Shown: positions 24,446-33,310 of the stretch, in pieces
Position numbering within the stretch: position 1 is the first letter of the stretch
Layout: every line of letters starts with the position of its first letter
Translations under genes and position numbers: made by a program
The notes under the pieces: model-generated
The model's input: the letters and a program-made list of their open reading frames with translations, nothing else
What the model was told of the DNA's origin: nothing
Databases searched by the model: none
Source: Myxococcales bacterium
GTDB lineage: Bacteria; Myxococcota_A; Bradymonadia; UBA7976; UBA1532
Assembly: GCA_020633465.1 (NCBI GenBank)
Contig: JACKDN010000021.1
Span: 62,001-126,000, forward strand
Direction: 5' to 3'
DNA: 64,000 nt

Positions 24446-26384
24446 CGCTGCGCTCACCGCTCACCGCGCGCGCTCGCCACGCGCCACGGCGGCGCGCGGC
24501 GCGCGCTCGGTGCGCTCGGCGTCGTCCGTCCGCCCGCCGCGCGCGCGCGCTCCTCGGGCGCCGCCTCGCGCGCCGGCGCGGGCGCCTCGGCGTCAGGCGC
24601 GCGGCGTCGAGCTGCTGCCCCGGCGGCGGCGCCGGCGGCGTCCGTCCCCGTCGTTCGCGGGCTGCTCGTCCTCGGCCTCCGCCTCCGCGGCGGCCGGCGC
24701 GGCGGCCTCGGCCTCGGCGCGGGCGCCTCGTCCTCCGCGCTGCGACGGCGGCGACGCCGCGCGCGGCGGCTCGTCGGCGCCGGCGGCCGACGCGGCGTCG
24801 GCGGTCGCGTCGGCGTCGGCGGGCGCCGCCTCGGCGGTCTTCTCGGCTCAGGGGCGGGGCCTGCGCCAGGGTCTGGCGCTCGGCGGGCTCGTCCGCGGGC
24901 GCGGGCGGCGCCGGCGCCTTGGCGCTCGCCGGGGCCTTCTCGGCGGGGCGGCCCCGGTACTCGCTCTGCACGATGGCCACGCGCTCGGCGACGCCGGCCA
25001 GCGTCTGCGGCAGCGAGCCGGGCGCGGTGCGCTGGGGCTTCGGCACGTCGTCCAGCATGCCGCCGAGGCGCTTGGCCGGGCTGGCCCCGCGCCGCCGGAA
25101 CAGGCGCAGCAGCGCCTGCACCACCTCGACGGACTCCTCGCGCTCGAGCAGCCGCATGGCCTCGGCGCGCAGCGCCGGATCGGCCGGCGTCTCGCCCGCC
25201 GCGTCGAAGATCTCTGCAATCAGCCCTTCGGTGCGCCGGTCTTCGCGCCGCATCTCGATCTCCGCCTGGGTGGGAACGCTGCGCTCCTGGAGCGCCACGT
25301 TGTAGATGCGCTTGAGGTAGTAGTACACGCCGATCTCACGCGGACCCACCAGGCTGATGGCGGTGCCCTTCGCGCCGGCGCGCCCCGTCCGCCCCGTGCG
25401 GTGGATGTACACCTCGGGCGACTCGGGCAGGATGTAGTTGACGACGTGGCTCAGCTCGCTGATGTCGATGCCGCGGGCGGCCACGTCGGTGGCGACGAGG
25501 AAGCGGACCTCCTTGTCCTTGGCCCGCTGCATGATGCGCTCGCGCTCCTTCTGGGGCAGGTCGCCGTTGAGGTACTCGGCGTCGTAGCCCTGCCGCCCGA
25601 GGTAGCGCGCCACCAGCTCGCTGTCCTTGCGCGTGTTGGTGAAGATGATCGCGCTGTCCGGCTCCTCGAACTCGAGCACCTGCACCAGCTCGCGCTGCCG
25701 CCCGACGCCCGACACCATGTAGTAGTGGTGCTCGACGTCGGTGGCCGCCACCTGCTCCTCGATCAGGCTGAGGAACTCGGGCTCGTTCATGAACCGCTTG
25801 GCGTAGCGCTTGATGTCCTCGGGGATGGTGGCCGAGAACAGCAGCGTCTGCCGCCCCTGCGGCACGAAGCGCATGATGGCGTCGAGCTCCTGCGCGAAGC
25901 CCATCGACAGCATCTCGTCGGCCTCGTCGAGGATGAGCACGTCCAGCCCGTTGAGCGACAGCGTCTTGCGCCGCAGGTGGTCGAGCACGCGGCCGGGCGT
26001 ACCGACGACCACGTGCGCGAAGCGCATCTCGGCCACCTGCTTGTCGAGCGACGCGCCGCCGTAGACCGGCACGGTGCTGATGCCCTTGAACTTGCCCAGG
26101 CGCGCGAACTCCTCGCTCACCTGCTTGGCCAGCTCGCGGGTGGGGCAAAGCACCAGGCCGCGAATGCCGCGACCGGGCTTGTCACCCAGGCGCTCCATGA
26201 GCGGGATGCCGAAGGCGGCGGTCTTCCCGGTGCCGGTCTGCGACTGCACCATCAGATCGCGGCCGGTCGAGACGAGCGGGATGGCGCTCGCCTGGACGGG
26301 GGTGGGCTCGACGTACCCCATCTCTTCCAGGGCGGACATCGTGGTGTCGGAGAGGGCGAGGTCGGCGAACTGCAGGTCGGTCAT
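24420..26384 (-). CDS. DEAD-box ATP-dependent RNA helicase (core)
   Basis: All helicase motifs are present: the Q motif (PTPVQASAIP), motif I SQTGTGKT, PTRELAKQ, TPGRVLDHL, the DEAD box (LDEADEM), SAT, VATDVAARGID and HRTGRTGRAG. They lie within about the first 370 residues. A helical extension and a Pro/Ala linker follow (to about 24846), after which this frame turns into Arg-rich nonsense. Adjacent frames supply sensible Ala/Glu-rich, RGG-like and ERS/ERG stretches leading to the RNA-binding domain at 24019. The whole gene resembles CsdA/DeaD-type helicases of cold adaptation and ribosome assembly. The core assignment is certain; the subfamily is inferred. Confidence 0.93.
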   Translation of the reverse strand: MTDLQFADLALSDTTMSALEEMGYVEPTPVQASAIPLVSTGRDLMVQSQTGTGKTAAFGIPLMERLGDKPGRGIRGLVLCPTRELAKQVSEEFARLGKFKGISTVPVYGGASLDKQVAEMRFAHVVVGTPGRVLDHLRRKTLSLNGLDVLILDEADEMLSMGFAQELDAIMRFVPQGRQTLLFSATIPEDIKRYAKRFMNEPEFLSLIEEQVAATDVEHHYYMVSGVGRQRELVQVLEFEEPDSAIIFTNTRKDSELVARYLGRQGYDAEYLNGDLPQKERERIMQRAKDKEVRFLVATDVAARGIDISELSHVVNYILPESPEVYIHRTGRTGRAGAKGTAISLVGPREIGVYYYLKRIYNVALQERSVPTQAEIEMRREDRRTEGLIAEIFDAAGETPADPALRAEAMRLLEREESVEVVQALLRLFRRRGASPAKRLGGMLDDVPKPQRTAPGSLPQTLAGVAERVAIVQSEYRGRPAEKAPASAKAPAPPAPADEPAERQTLAQAPPLSREDRRGGARRRRRDRRRRVGRRRRRAAARGVAAVAARRTRRPRRGRGRRAGRRGGGGRGRAARERRGRTPPAPPPGQQLDAARLTPRRPRRRARRRPRSARARRADGRRRAHRARAARRRGAWRARAVSGERSARRAQRAQ

Positions 26385-26426
26385 CGAGTGTCTCGGATCC
26401 GGTGAGGCGGGACCTTCGCGGGGCGG

Positions 26427-28250
26427 CTAGCGGCCGCCGCCGAGGTGCTCGGCGAGGTGTTCGAGGACGCTCTGCACCCTCGGCACGATGGCGGGACCCA
26501 CCGAGTTGGTCTCTTCGTAATGGTCGCCCTCCGCTTCACGGAGGTACGGGGTGAGCGGGTGTACCACGAAGTCGTAGGGGGGGACCAGATACCCGAGCTC
26601 GTCCATGCCCAGGCCGACGACCCAGTGGTAGCGACCCGGCATCAGATCGTTCAGGTACGGGGGCCCCGGCGCCTGGCTCAGGTCGGGCGCCAGCGGATCG
26701 TCGGGCGCCACGACCGGCCGCCCGAAGGCCTTGGCGCCGTCGTAGCCGCCGATGGCCAGCTCGGGGAACAGCTCGCCGGGCACCGTGTACAGCGTCAGCG
26801 GCCCCAGCGTGACGATGGCCGTCTCGGACAGCACGTGGGGCAGGTTGCGGTCGTTGATCACGCCGCGGTCGTTCCAGTCGTACAGCTGCCGGTCGAACAG
26901 CCCGGCGATGAAGCCCAGGTGGTACACGCGGTTGTGCACCGGGATCTTGTAGGCCGTGGCGGCGAAGGCCAGGTCCGGCGCCTCGACGTCCTCGGCCTCG
27001 CCGCTCTCGAGCGCGTCGAGCGCGATGTCGGCCAGCCGCCACCCGATGACGTCCGAGCGCAGGAAGCTGGGGTTCGGCAGCGGCGCCCCCATGCGATCGA
27101 GCACCGGCACGTTGAGCGGCGTCATCAGGCCGCCGACGGTGCCCTGCACGAAGATCGCGACGCCGCCGATGCCTTCGCGCGCCTCGGTGCCGGCGCTGTC
27201 GGGCACGCCCTGCTCGATGGCGGTGCGCAGCGCGCCCGGGAAGTCCGCCGAGATCAGGTTGTTGGTGTCGTCGAGGGCCTCGGGGTGGTTGCCCCAGTTG
27301 ACCAGCGTGGCGATGGTGCCGCCCCGCGCGTCGCTGAACCGCACCACGCCGAGCTCGTCGTTGATCACGATGGGCTCGCGCGAGTCCTTCACCAGCCCTT
27401 CGGCGCCGGTGTACGTGCGCGCGATGCGCATGTCGGCCGGCTGCAGCGCCTCGATCGCCTCGACGATGCTCAGCGCGGCCTGCGCCTGCAGGCGCGCCAT
27501 GTAGCGAGGGCTGACCGCGCTCTCGAGGGGGATGGGGATGTCGGGGTTCACCTCGCCGGCCCACAGCCCCATGGTGTCGGGCACCTCGTGGCTGTGCGTC
27601 GCCTGCACCACGATGAGATCGACGTCCACGCCGGGCAGGCGCTCGGCCAGAAGCGCGCGCGCCTGCGTGCGGATGCGCACGATGTCGTCGTAGAACAGGC
27701 CGACGGCGTCGATCGAGGTCACCGTCACCAGCGTCTCGCCCTGCTCGATCGCCACCGTGCGCGCCCAGGTGGGATCGCGCACGCCCATCGCGGGGCGGTT
27801 GAGCTGAAAGCCCGCCAGCCAGAGCCCTTGGAACTTCTGATCGCCCTCGCCCTCGTCGGGCCCCGGGTAGGTCTCGCTGCCGTCGGCGTCGGGTCCGGGA
27901 TAGCCTTCGTCGCCCGGGCACAGGTCGTCGGCGCCGCAGTTGCCGTCTTCGTGCGGGCAGACGTCGTCCAGCCCGCAGTCGCGGAAGTAGTCGTACAGCG
28001 GCTCGTCGTCGTCGTCGCGGTCGCCCTCGCTGCCGTCGGGGTCGGGGCCGGGGTAGCCCTCGTCGCCCTCGCACAGGCGATCGGCGCCGCAGTTCTTCAG
28101 AAAGTCGCTGTCGAGGGCGCCGCAGCGCGGATCGGGCAGCTGCTGCAGCTCGTTGCAGTCCGCGCGGGGGGCCAGGTAGGCGTGCAGCGGACGTTCGAAG
28201 CCGATGTCGCTGATCACCTGGGCCGAGGCCCCCACCCGCAGCGCGCCCAT
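26427..28250 (-). CDS. Neutral/alkaline ceramidase-like lipoprotein (main part)
   Basis: After two Asp-rich, Cys-containing segments (each ending in EGYPGPD.DGSE, about residues 55-140, resembling calcium-binding thrombospondin type-3-like repeats) comes a long domain. It contains GLWLAGFQLNRPAMGVRD, a THSH motif (VVQATHSHEVPD), NWGNHPEAL and the late TVPGELFPE. These features and their order recall the neutral/alkaline ceramidase-like family, whose members hydrolyse the amide bond of ceramides using zinc. The zinc ligands are not proven here. The signal peptide is encoded in another frame upstream (start 28551), so the full protein is about 708 residues and the ATG at 28250 is internal. The frameshifts lie near 28345 and 28388. 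Confidence 0.7.
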   Translation of the reverse strand: MGALRVGASAQVISDIGFERPLHAYLAPRADCNELQQLPDPRCGALDSDFLKNCGADRLCEGDEGYPGPDPDGSEGDRDDDDEPLYDYFRDCGLDDVCPHEDGNCGADDLCPGDEGYPGPDADGSETYPGPDEGEGDQKFQGLWLAGFQLNRPAMGVRDPTWARTVAIEQGETLVTVTSIDAVGLFYDDIVRIRTQARALLAERLPGVDVDLIVVQATHSHEVPDTMGLWAGEVNPDIPIPLESAVSPRYMARLQAQAALSIVEAIEALQPADMRIARTYTGAEGLVKDSREPIVINDELGVVRFSDARGGTIATLVNWGNHPEALDDTNNLISADFPGALRTAIEQGVPDSAGTEAREGIGGVAIFVQGTVGGLMTPLNVPVLDRMGAPLPNPSFLRSDVIGWRLADIALDALESGEAEDVEAPDLAFAATAYKIPVHNRVYHLGFIAGLFDRQLYDWNDRGVINDRNLPHVLSETAIVTLGPLTLYTVPGELFPELAIGGYDGAKAFGRPVVAPDDPLAPDLSQAPGPPYLNDLMPGRYHWVVGLGMDELGYLVPPYDFVVHPLTPYLREAEGDHYEETNSVGPAIVPRVQSVLEHLAEHLGGGR

Positions 28251-28345
28251 GGCGGTGGCGCAGCCCTCGTCGCCGGGGCAGCTGCGCTGAACGGTGGGCT
28301 CGAAGGCCGGCGGCGGGGCGGCGTCCGGGGCGGCGTCGACGGGGG

Positions 28346-28551
28346 CGCGACCGCGTCGGCGGCGGCGTCCGGTCCCGCGTCGGGCGCGCGCTCGCGTCGG
28401 CGGGCGACGCGTCCGGGGCGGCGTCGGTCGCGGCCGCGTCCGCCCCCGACGCGTCCGCTGCGGCCGAGCGGGGCGACGGATCGGTCGCCTCGTCGGGCAC
28501 CAGGCACCCGCCGAGCAGCAAGGCGCCGAGCAGCCAGAGCCGGCCCCCCAT
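28346..28551 (-). CDS. N-terminal signal peptide and linker of ceramidase-like lipoprotein (frame-broken)
   Basis: ATG 28551 begins a signal peptide with lipobox LLGGC (Cys at residue 16), followed by an Asp/Ala/Ser linker of the style seen in other lipoproteins here. Near 28388 the sensible frame changes (APDAGPDAAADAV continues in the next frame) and again near 28345, where it joins the large downstream frame. Start and stop codons of this gene and the preceding Gly-rich lipoprotein gene overlap by one base (TGATG), so translation is coupled. Confidence 0.6.
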
Positions 28552-29855
28552 CAGTAGGGCGGCTCCACGGCGACCGGCTTCCGGCCGTTCGGGTTGATCA
28601 TCACGATGGTGTTGGGCAGCTGGAAGAAGCGCTGATAGCCCACCACCTTCAGCGCGCCCCCCTGCCACGCGACCGACACCATGCCGTTCGGGCCCGCGGG
28701 CACGTTGAGGCTGGCGTAGGTGCCGCGCGCGTTGGTCTGCACCCGACCCGGCTGCGGCAGCACGTCGGCGGGGTTGCCGTTGAAGTAGATCGGCGTCCCC
28801 GCCCGGGCGAAGGACGCCGCCGCGTTGACCACCGACTGCCCGTGGCAGTCGTACTGCCGCCCGGCCACCGCCCCGTTGCCCAGCTCCAGCCGCGCCACGC
28901 CGGCGGTCGGCGGGAAGCTGATCCAGGTGGCCTGACTGATGACCGTCAGGTCGCGATAGAAGAACGGATCGTCGCCGCCCTGCAGGTCGCAGCCCCACTC
29001 GACGCCCTCGGGGCTGTCGGTGACGTCGCTGGGGCAGGTGCCCGACGTCGTCCGCGGGTGGCCGTTGTCGCAGGGGTTGATGTACAGGCCGTAGGTGTAG
29101 GTCGGCACCCACAGCTGATAGTCGCCGGTGATGCGCACCACCAGCTGCGCGTGCGTGGGCAGGGCGTCGACCGACCAGCACGCCGACTCGGCGTCCGACT
29201 CGGGGCAGTCGACGGTCTCGACCTCGGCGAGGGGCTCGAAGGCCGCGTCGAGGCAGGTCTCGACCGCCCGCCGCGCGTCGATCACGTCCTGCTGATCCCC
29301 GCCCGCGTCCGCGCAGGCGCTGGGGTCGAAGGTCGCGAAGTCGTAGAACCGCACGGTCAGCCCGACGGGCTTGGTGCCGTCACCGAAGAACTCGAGCAGG
29401 CCCCGCGCGGGCACCTCGGCGGGCCCGTCGCCCGACGGCGGCGGCGTCTCCCAGCAGTCGAGGGCCGGCGTCGAGCCGGGGATCACCTGGTCCATGCAGC
29501 TGAAGAGGCCCGGATCCATCGGGGGCGGGGTGGCGCAGATGCCGAGGCGGCAGACCGCGCCGCCCGAGCAGTCGGCGTCGCCGGTGCAGCCGCCAGGGTA
29601 GGGCACGACCGGATCCGGCGCCGGCGCGCCGCCCATGCCGGGATCGCCGCCCGCGCCGCCCGCGCCGGGGTCGCCGCCCATGCCCGGATCACCGCCCGCG
29701 CCCGGATCGCCCCCCGCGCCGCCCACGCCGGGCGCGCCGCCCATGCCGGGCGGCGCGCTCGCGTCCGCCGTGCCGCCGGCGTCGTTGAGATCCTTGCCGC
29801 CGCAGGCGGCCAGCGCCAGCGCGGCCGCGGCGATCGCCCAGGTGGGTCGCGTCAT
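28551..29855 (-). CDS. Gly-rich lipoprotein, function unknown
   Basis: The 434-residue product has a lipoprotein signal ending LALAAC (Cys18). A Gly/Ala/Asp/Pro segment with repeated GGDPG/GGAPG units follows (about residues 38-80), probably a flexible stalk. The rest is a Cys-containing extracellular domain with CTGDADCSGGAVC near residue 90 and several strands toward the end. I do not recognise an enzyme family; the final 130 residues read like a beta-sandwich. It is the first gene of a two-gene unit with the ceramidase-like lipoprotein and has a good promoter directly upstream. Confidence 0.8.
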   Translation of the reverse strand: MTRPTWAIAAAALALAACGGKDLNDAGGTADASAPPGMGGAPGVGGAGGDPGAGGDPGMGGDPGAGGAGGDPGMGGAPAPDPVVPYPGGCTGDADCSGGAVCRLGICATPPPMDPGLFSCMDQVIPGSTPALDCWETPPPSGDGPAEVPARGLLEFFGDGTKPVGLTVRFYDFATFDPSACADAGGDQQDVIDARRAVETCLDAAFEPLAEVETVDCPESDAESACWSVDALPTHAQLVVRITGDYQLWVPTYTYGLYINPCDNGHPRTTSGTCPSDVTDSPEGVEWGCDLQGGDDPFFYRDLTVISQATWISFPPTAGVARLELGNGAVAGRQYDCHGQSVVNAAASFARAGTPIYFNGNPADVLPQPGRVQTNARGTYASLNVPAGPNGMVSVAWQGGALKVVGYQRFFQLPNTIVMINPNGRKPVAVEPPY

Positions 29856-29890
29856 GCGCTCGGGCCTTCCATCTCCAAGGTTGTCGACAC

Positions 29891-29920
29891 CCTTTAGGTC
29901 GCGCGGACGGCGGGTGTCAA
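29891..29920 (-). promoter_or_regulatory. Sigma70-type promoter for the lipoprotein/ceramidase-like pair
   Basis: On the minus strand TTGACA (29920-29915) is followed after 18 bases by TAAAGG (29896-29891). The -35 overlaps the stop codon of the upstream gene. The first start codon is 36 bases downstream of the -10. Confidence 0.5.
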
Positions 29921-30753
29921 GGCGTCTCGGGCGGCCCCATGCGCCCCAGCAGCCGCGCGCAACGGGTGGCCAGCGTGCCGCCGGCCTCGTCGGCGCAGCG
30001 CCGCAGCGCCGCGCGGCTCTCGGGCGTCCGGTGCCGCCCGATCACCGCGGCCGCCGGGTGCCGCAGGCGATGCGGTGAGAGGTGCGCGAAGTGGCGCGCC
30101 AGCCAGACGGCGCCCCGGCCTTCGGGCAGGCGGCCCAGCAGGCGCACGATCACCTCCTCGTCCCCGGCCGCGCCGCCGGGGGCGATCAGCGGCGCCGCGA
30201 GGCGCTCGAGGCGCTCGCCTCGCAGCAGGGGGGCGACGCGGTCGAAGTGATCCGTGATCGCCTCGAGCCCCACCCGGCGCGCCAGCGCCGAGGGATCCTG
30301 CGTGGCCGCGATCCAGTCGTCGAGCCGCTCGGCGGGCGGCGCCGCAGGGGCCGCGCGCCAGCGACGCACGAAGCGCAGGGCCGCGCGCTCGGTCCGGCGC
30401 TCCACCTGCAACGCCTCGCGCGTGTCGGCCGTGTAGCGCCAGCGGCCGGCCGGGCTGCGCGCCAGCGGCGCCAGGACGCGCTCGCCGGCCCGCAGGCTGT
30501 GCAGGTGGTGGCCCTGCTGCACCATGTCGAAGGTCTCGGGGGCGCGCCCGGCGATGGCCACCACCGTGCGCACCGCCGTCCGCGCCCCCTCGGGCGTCTT
30601 CTGCGTCGGGCTGACGGCCTCGACCAGCACCAGGACGGTGGCCTCGCGCAGCGTGCTGCCGGCGCTCGCGTACGACGACTTCAAGTGCGCGCGCGCGAGC
30701 GAGGGGGCCGCGACCAACCACAGCCCCAGGCTCAGGCGCAGGGCGATCTTCAC
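29917..30753 (-). CDS. Secreted protein of unknown function, helical C-terminal half
   Basis: GTG at 30753 overlaps the stop of the DUF721 gene by four bases (GTGA), giving 278 residues with a clear Sec signal peptide (cleavage after SLARA, about residue 22). Residues about 23-125 form a domain with THR/VRT strands and a YTAD segment. The C-terminal half is Arg/Leu/Ala-rich and helical, reminiscent of HEAT-like repeats (RLLGRLPEGRG, RLAAPL). No catalytic signature is visible. The coupled upstream gene is cytoplasmic, so the two may not share a function. Confidence 0.72.
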   Translation of the reverse strand: MKIALRLSLGLWLVAAPSLARAHLKSSYASAGSTLREATVLVLVEAVSPTQKTPEGARTAVRTVVAIAGRAPETFDMVQQGHHLHSLRAGERVLAPLARSPAGRWRYTADTREALQVERRTERAALRFVRRWRAAPAAPPAERLDDWIAATQDPSALARRVGLEAITDHFDRVAPLLRGERLERLAAPLIAPGGAAGDEEVIVRLLGRLPEGRGAVWLARHFAHLSPHRLRHPAAAVIGRHRTPESRAALRRCADEAGGTLATRCARLLGRMGPPETP

Positions 30754-31223
30754 GGGCGGCTCTGGGGGGTGGCGGCCAGGAGCGCGTCGAGCGCGCCGCG
30801 CAGGCCGGCGTGATCGACGTCCTCGGTGCGCGGATCCGCCGGCGGCGGAGGCGGCGCGGGCGTCCGGGGCGCGGCGGGCCGCTGGGGCAGGGTGCGCAGC
30901 TCGAGGCGCTGCAGGCCGGGCACCGCGCGGCGCAGGCGCGACAGCAGCTCGCGGCGGTGCTGGAAGCAGGCCTCGCGCCAGTGCGGCCCGTAGGCCCCCA
31001 CCTGCAGGGTGCCGTCGACGAAGGCGATCAAGGTGGTGTGCCGCGCGAGCTGCGGCCCGCAGGCGCGGGGCCAGGCCATGCGCGCGCGCTGCAGCGGATC
31101 GGTCGCGTGCCGCGCCAGGCCGCGCAGCAGGCGGGCGACCAGATCGTCGAGCGGAGCGGGCGCATCCTCGGGGCGTTGGCGCTGCACGCGGGCAGGGTAC
31201 GCGGCGCGCCCGCGGCACCTCAA
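30750..31223 (-). CDS. DUF721 (DciA-like) family protein
   Basis: The 157-residue protein contains the short DUF721 core, about residues 45-105: AWPRACGPQLARHT, a V-D-G-T-L-x-V strand, and HRRELLSRLRRAVPGL. The family includes DciA, which helps load the replicative helicase in bacteria lacking DnaC. A Pro-rich linker and a short helical end follow the core. The start is uncertain: TTG 31223 is the longest option and GTG 31187 is possible; neither has a clear ribosome binding site. The next gene starts within its stop codon. A DNA-replication role is inferred from family only. Confidence 0.75.
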   Translation of the reverse strand: MRCRGRAAYPARVQRQRPEDAPAPLDDLVARLLRGLARHATDPLQRARMAWPRACGPQLARHTTLIAFVDGTLQVGAYGPHWREACFQHRRELLSRLRRAVPGLQRLELRTLPQRPAAPRTPAPPPPPADPRTEDVDHAGLRGALDALLAATPQSRP

Positions 31224-31262
31224 GAGCGGGGCGCGCGAAACGGGCGCGTTTCGATTTTCGGG

Positions 31263-31292
31263 TTGACCGCCGCGCCGCGCCCCGGGTATAAG
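31263..31292 (+). promoter_or_regulatory. Sigma70-type promoter for tRNA-Val
   Basis: TTGACC (31263-31268), an 18-base GC-only spacer, and TATAAG (31287-31292) lie 38 bases before the tRNA. Confidence 0.65.
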
Positions 31293-31329
31293 CCACCCCG
31301 CTCTGCAGCACTCCGGTGCTGTGGTCTGC

Positions 31330-31404
31330 AGGCGCGTAGCTCAGTGGGAGAGCACTTCCTTGACGTGGAAGGGGTCGGCGGTTCAATCCCGCCCGTGCCT
31401 ACCA
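31330..31404 (+). tRNA. tRNA-Val (GAC anticodon)
   Basis: The cloverleaf folds by eye. The acceptor AGGCGCG pairs with CGTGCCT (one G-U), the D arm is GCTC/GAGC, the anticodon stem is CTTCC/GGAAG with loop TTGACGT (anticodon GAC, valine), and the T arm is GGCGG/CCGCC with loop TTCAATC. CCA is encoded. It sits between its own promoter and the rpmI leader. Confidence 0.95.
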
Positions 31405-31414
31405 GAACTCTTCG

Positions 31415-31446
31415 GCGCCCGCTGGTCCCAAGCCCGCGGGCGCTTT
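31415..31446 (+). terminator. Hairpin with T run between tRNA-Val and rpmI
   Basis: GCGCCCGC (31415-31422) pairs with GCGGGCGC (31436-31443) around a 13-base loop and is followed by TTTCATTTC. It may end the tRNA transcript. No separate promoter is visible before rpmI, so it may instead be a partial terminator (attenuator) for the ribosomal protein genes. Confidence 0.5.
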
Positions 31447-31475
31447 CATTTCGGTCGAATGGCGAGGTGTCTCCG

Positions 31476-31673
31476 ATGCCGAAGATGAAGACCAACCGCG
31501 GGGCGCACAAGCGCTTCAAGGTCACCAAGAGCGGCAAGATCAAGCACTTCCGCTCGGGCAAGCGGCACATCCTCACGAAGATGAGCAGCAAGCGGAAGCG
31601 CCACCTCCGCGGGGGCGACTTCCTCGAGACCGGCGACGCCGGCCTCGTCAAGCGCCAGCTGCCCTACGCCTGA
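31476..31673 (+). CDS. rpmI: Ribosomal protein bL35
   Basis: The 65-residue, highly basic protein is of typical length and opens PKMKTNRGAHKRFK, the diagnostic bL35 start, with the conserved RHLRG segment later. bL35 is a large-subunit protein. ATG 31476 follows GCGAGG. In most bacteria the order is infC-rpmI-rplT; here infC is absent and tRNA-Val with a hairpin precedes rpmI. The 158 bases between rpmI and rplT are longer than usual and contain only GC-rich potential hairpins. Confidence 0.97.
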   Translation: MPKMKTNRGAHKRFKVTKSGKIKHFRSGKRHILTKMSSKRKRHLRGGDFLETGDAGLVKRQLPYA

Positions 31674-31831
31674 GGATCCGGGCGCGGTCTCCGGCTCGAT
31701 CTGCTCGAGCGCGGACCGCGCGGCTCGATGGGGCGCGCGGCCCCGAACCGCGCACACTGCAGCGCTCAGGGCGTGCGCGATGAACACCCGGCCAGGGCCG
31801 GGGGCGTGCGACCGGACGTAGGAGGACTGAG

Positions 31832-32185
31832 ATGCCGAGGGTCAAACGCGGATTCAAGGCGCGCCGGCGCCACAACCGCATCCTCAAGCTGGCCAAGGGC
31901 TACCGCGGGTCGCACTCGCGCCTGTTCCGCAGCGCCGTCGAGGCGGTCGAGCGGGCGCTCTGCTACGCCTACCGCGACCGCAAGGCCCGCAAGCGCGCCT
32001 TCCGCCGCCTGTGGATCGTGCGCATCAACGCCGCGGCCCGCACGAACGGCCTCAGCTACAGCCGCTTCGTCAGCGGCATGCGCAAGGCCGGCATCGAGCT
32101 GGACCGCCGCGTGCTGGCCGACCTGGCCATCCACGACCCCGCCGCCTTCGGCGACGTGGTGAAGGCCGCGCGCGCCGCGATCTGA
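31832..32185 (+). CDS. rplT: Ribosomal protein bL20
   Basis: The 117-residue basic protein opens MPRVKRGFKARRRHNRILK and includes AKGYRGSHSRLFR and RLWIVRINAAARTNGLSYS, all typical of bL20, an early assembly protein of the 50S subunit. ATG 31832 has a near-perfect AGGAGG upstream. bL20 represses its own operon in several bacteria by binding the leader RNA; I could not identify such a site here with confidence. pheS follows 71 bases later. Confidence 0.98.
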   Translation: MPRVKRGFKARRRHNRILKLAKGYRGSHSRLFRSAVEAVERALCYAYRDRKARKRAFRRLWIVRINAAARTNGLSYSRFVSGMRKAGIELDRRVLADLAIHDPAAFGDVVKAARAAI

Positions 32186-32256
32186 CGCGCCGGAACGCCG
32201 GGCGGGCCAGCGGGGCCCGCCGCCCACCTCCAACCGTCCATCCCGCGGGAGCTGTC

Positions 32257-33270
<1,014 letters not shown>

Positions 33271-33310
33271 CGATCCCGTTGAAGATCCCGAGCTCCCGAG
33301 GGAGGCAGCG

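Noticed and set aside
26445..29897. A plus-strand open frame of 1,150 codons opposite the two lipoprotein genes.
   Set aside because: The minus strand carries signal peptides, motifs, coupled starts and a promoter; the plus-strand product is Arg/Gly/His-rich nonsense.
31674..31831. A bL20 autoregulatory leader between rpmI and rplT.
   Set aside because: The gap has GC-rich hairpin potential but I could not match it to a known bL20-binding structure.
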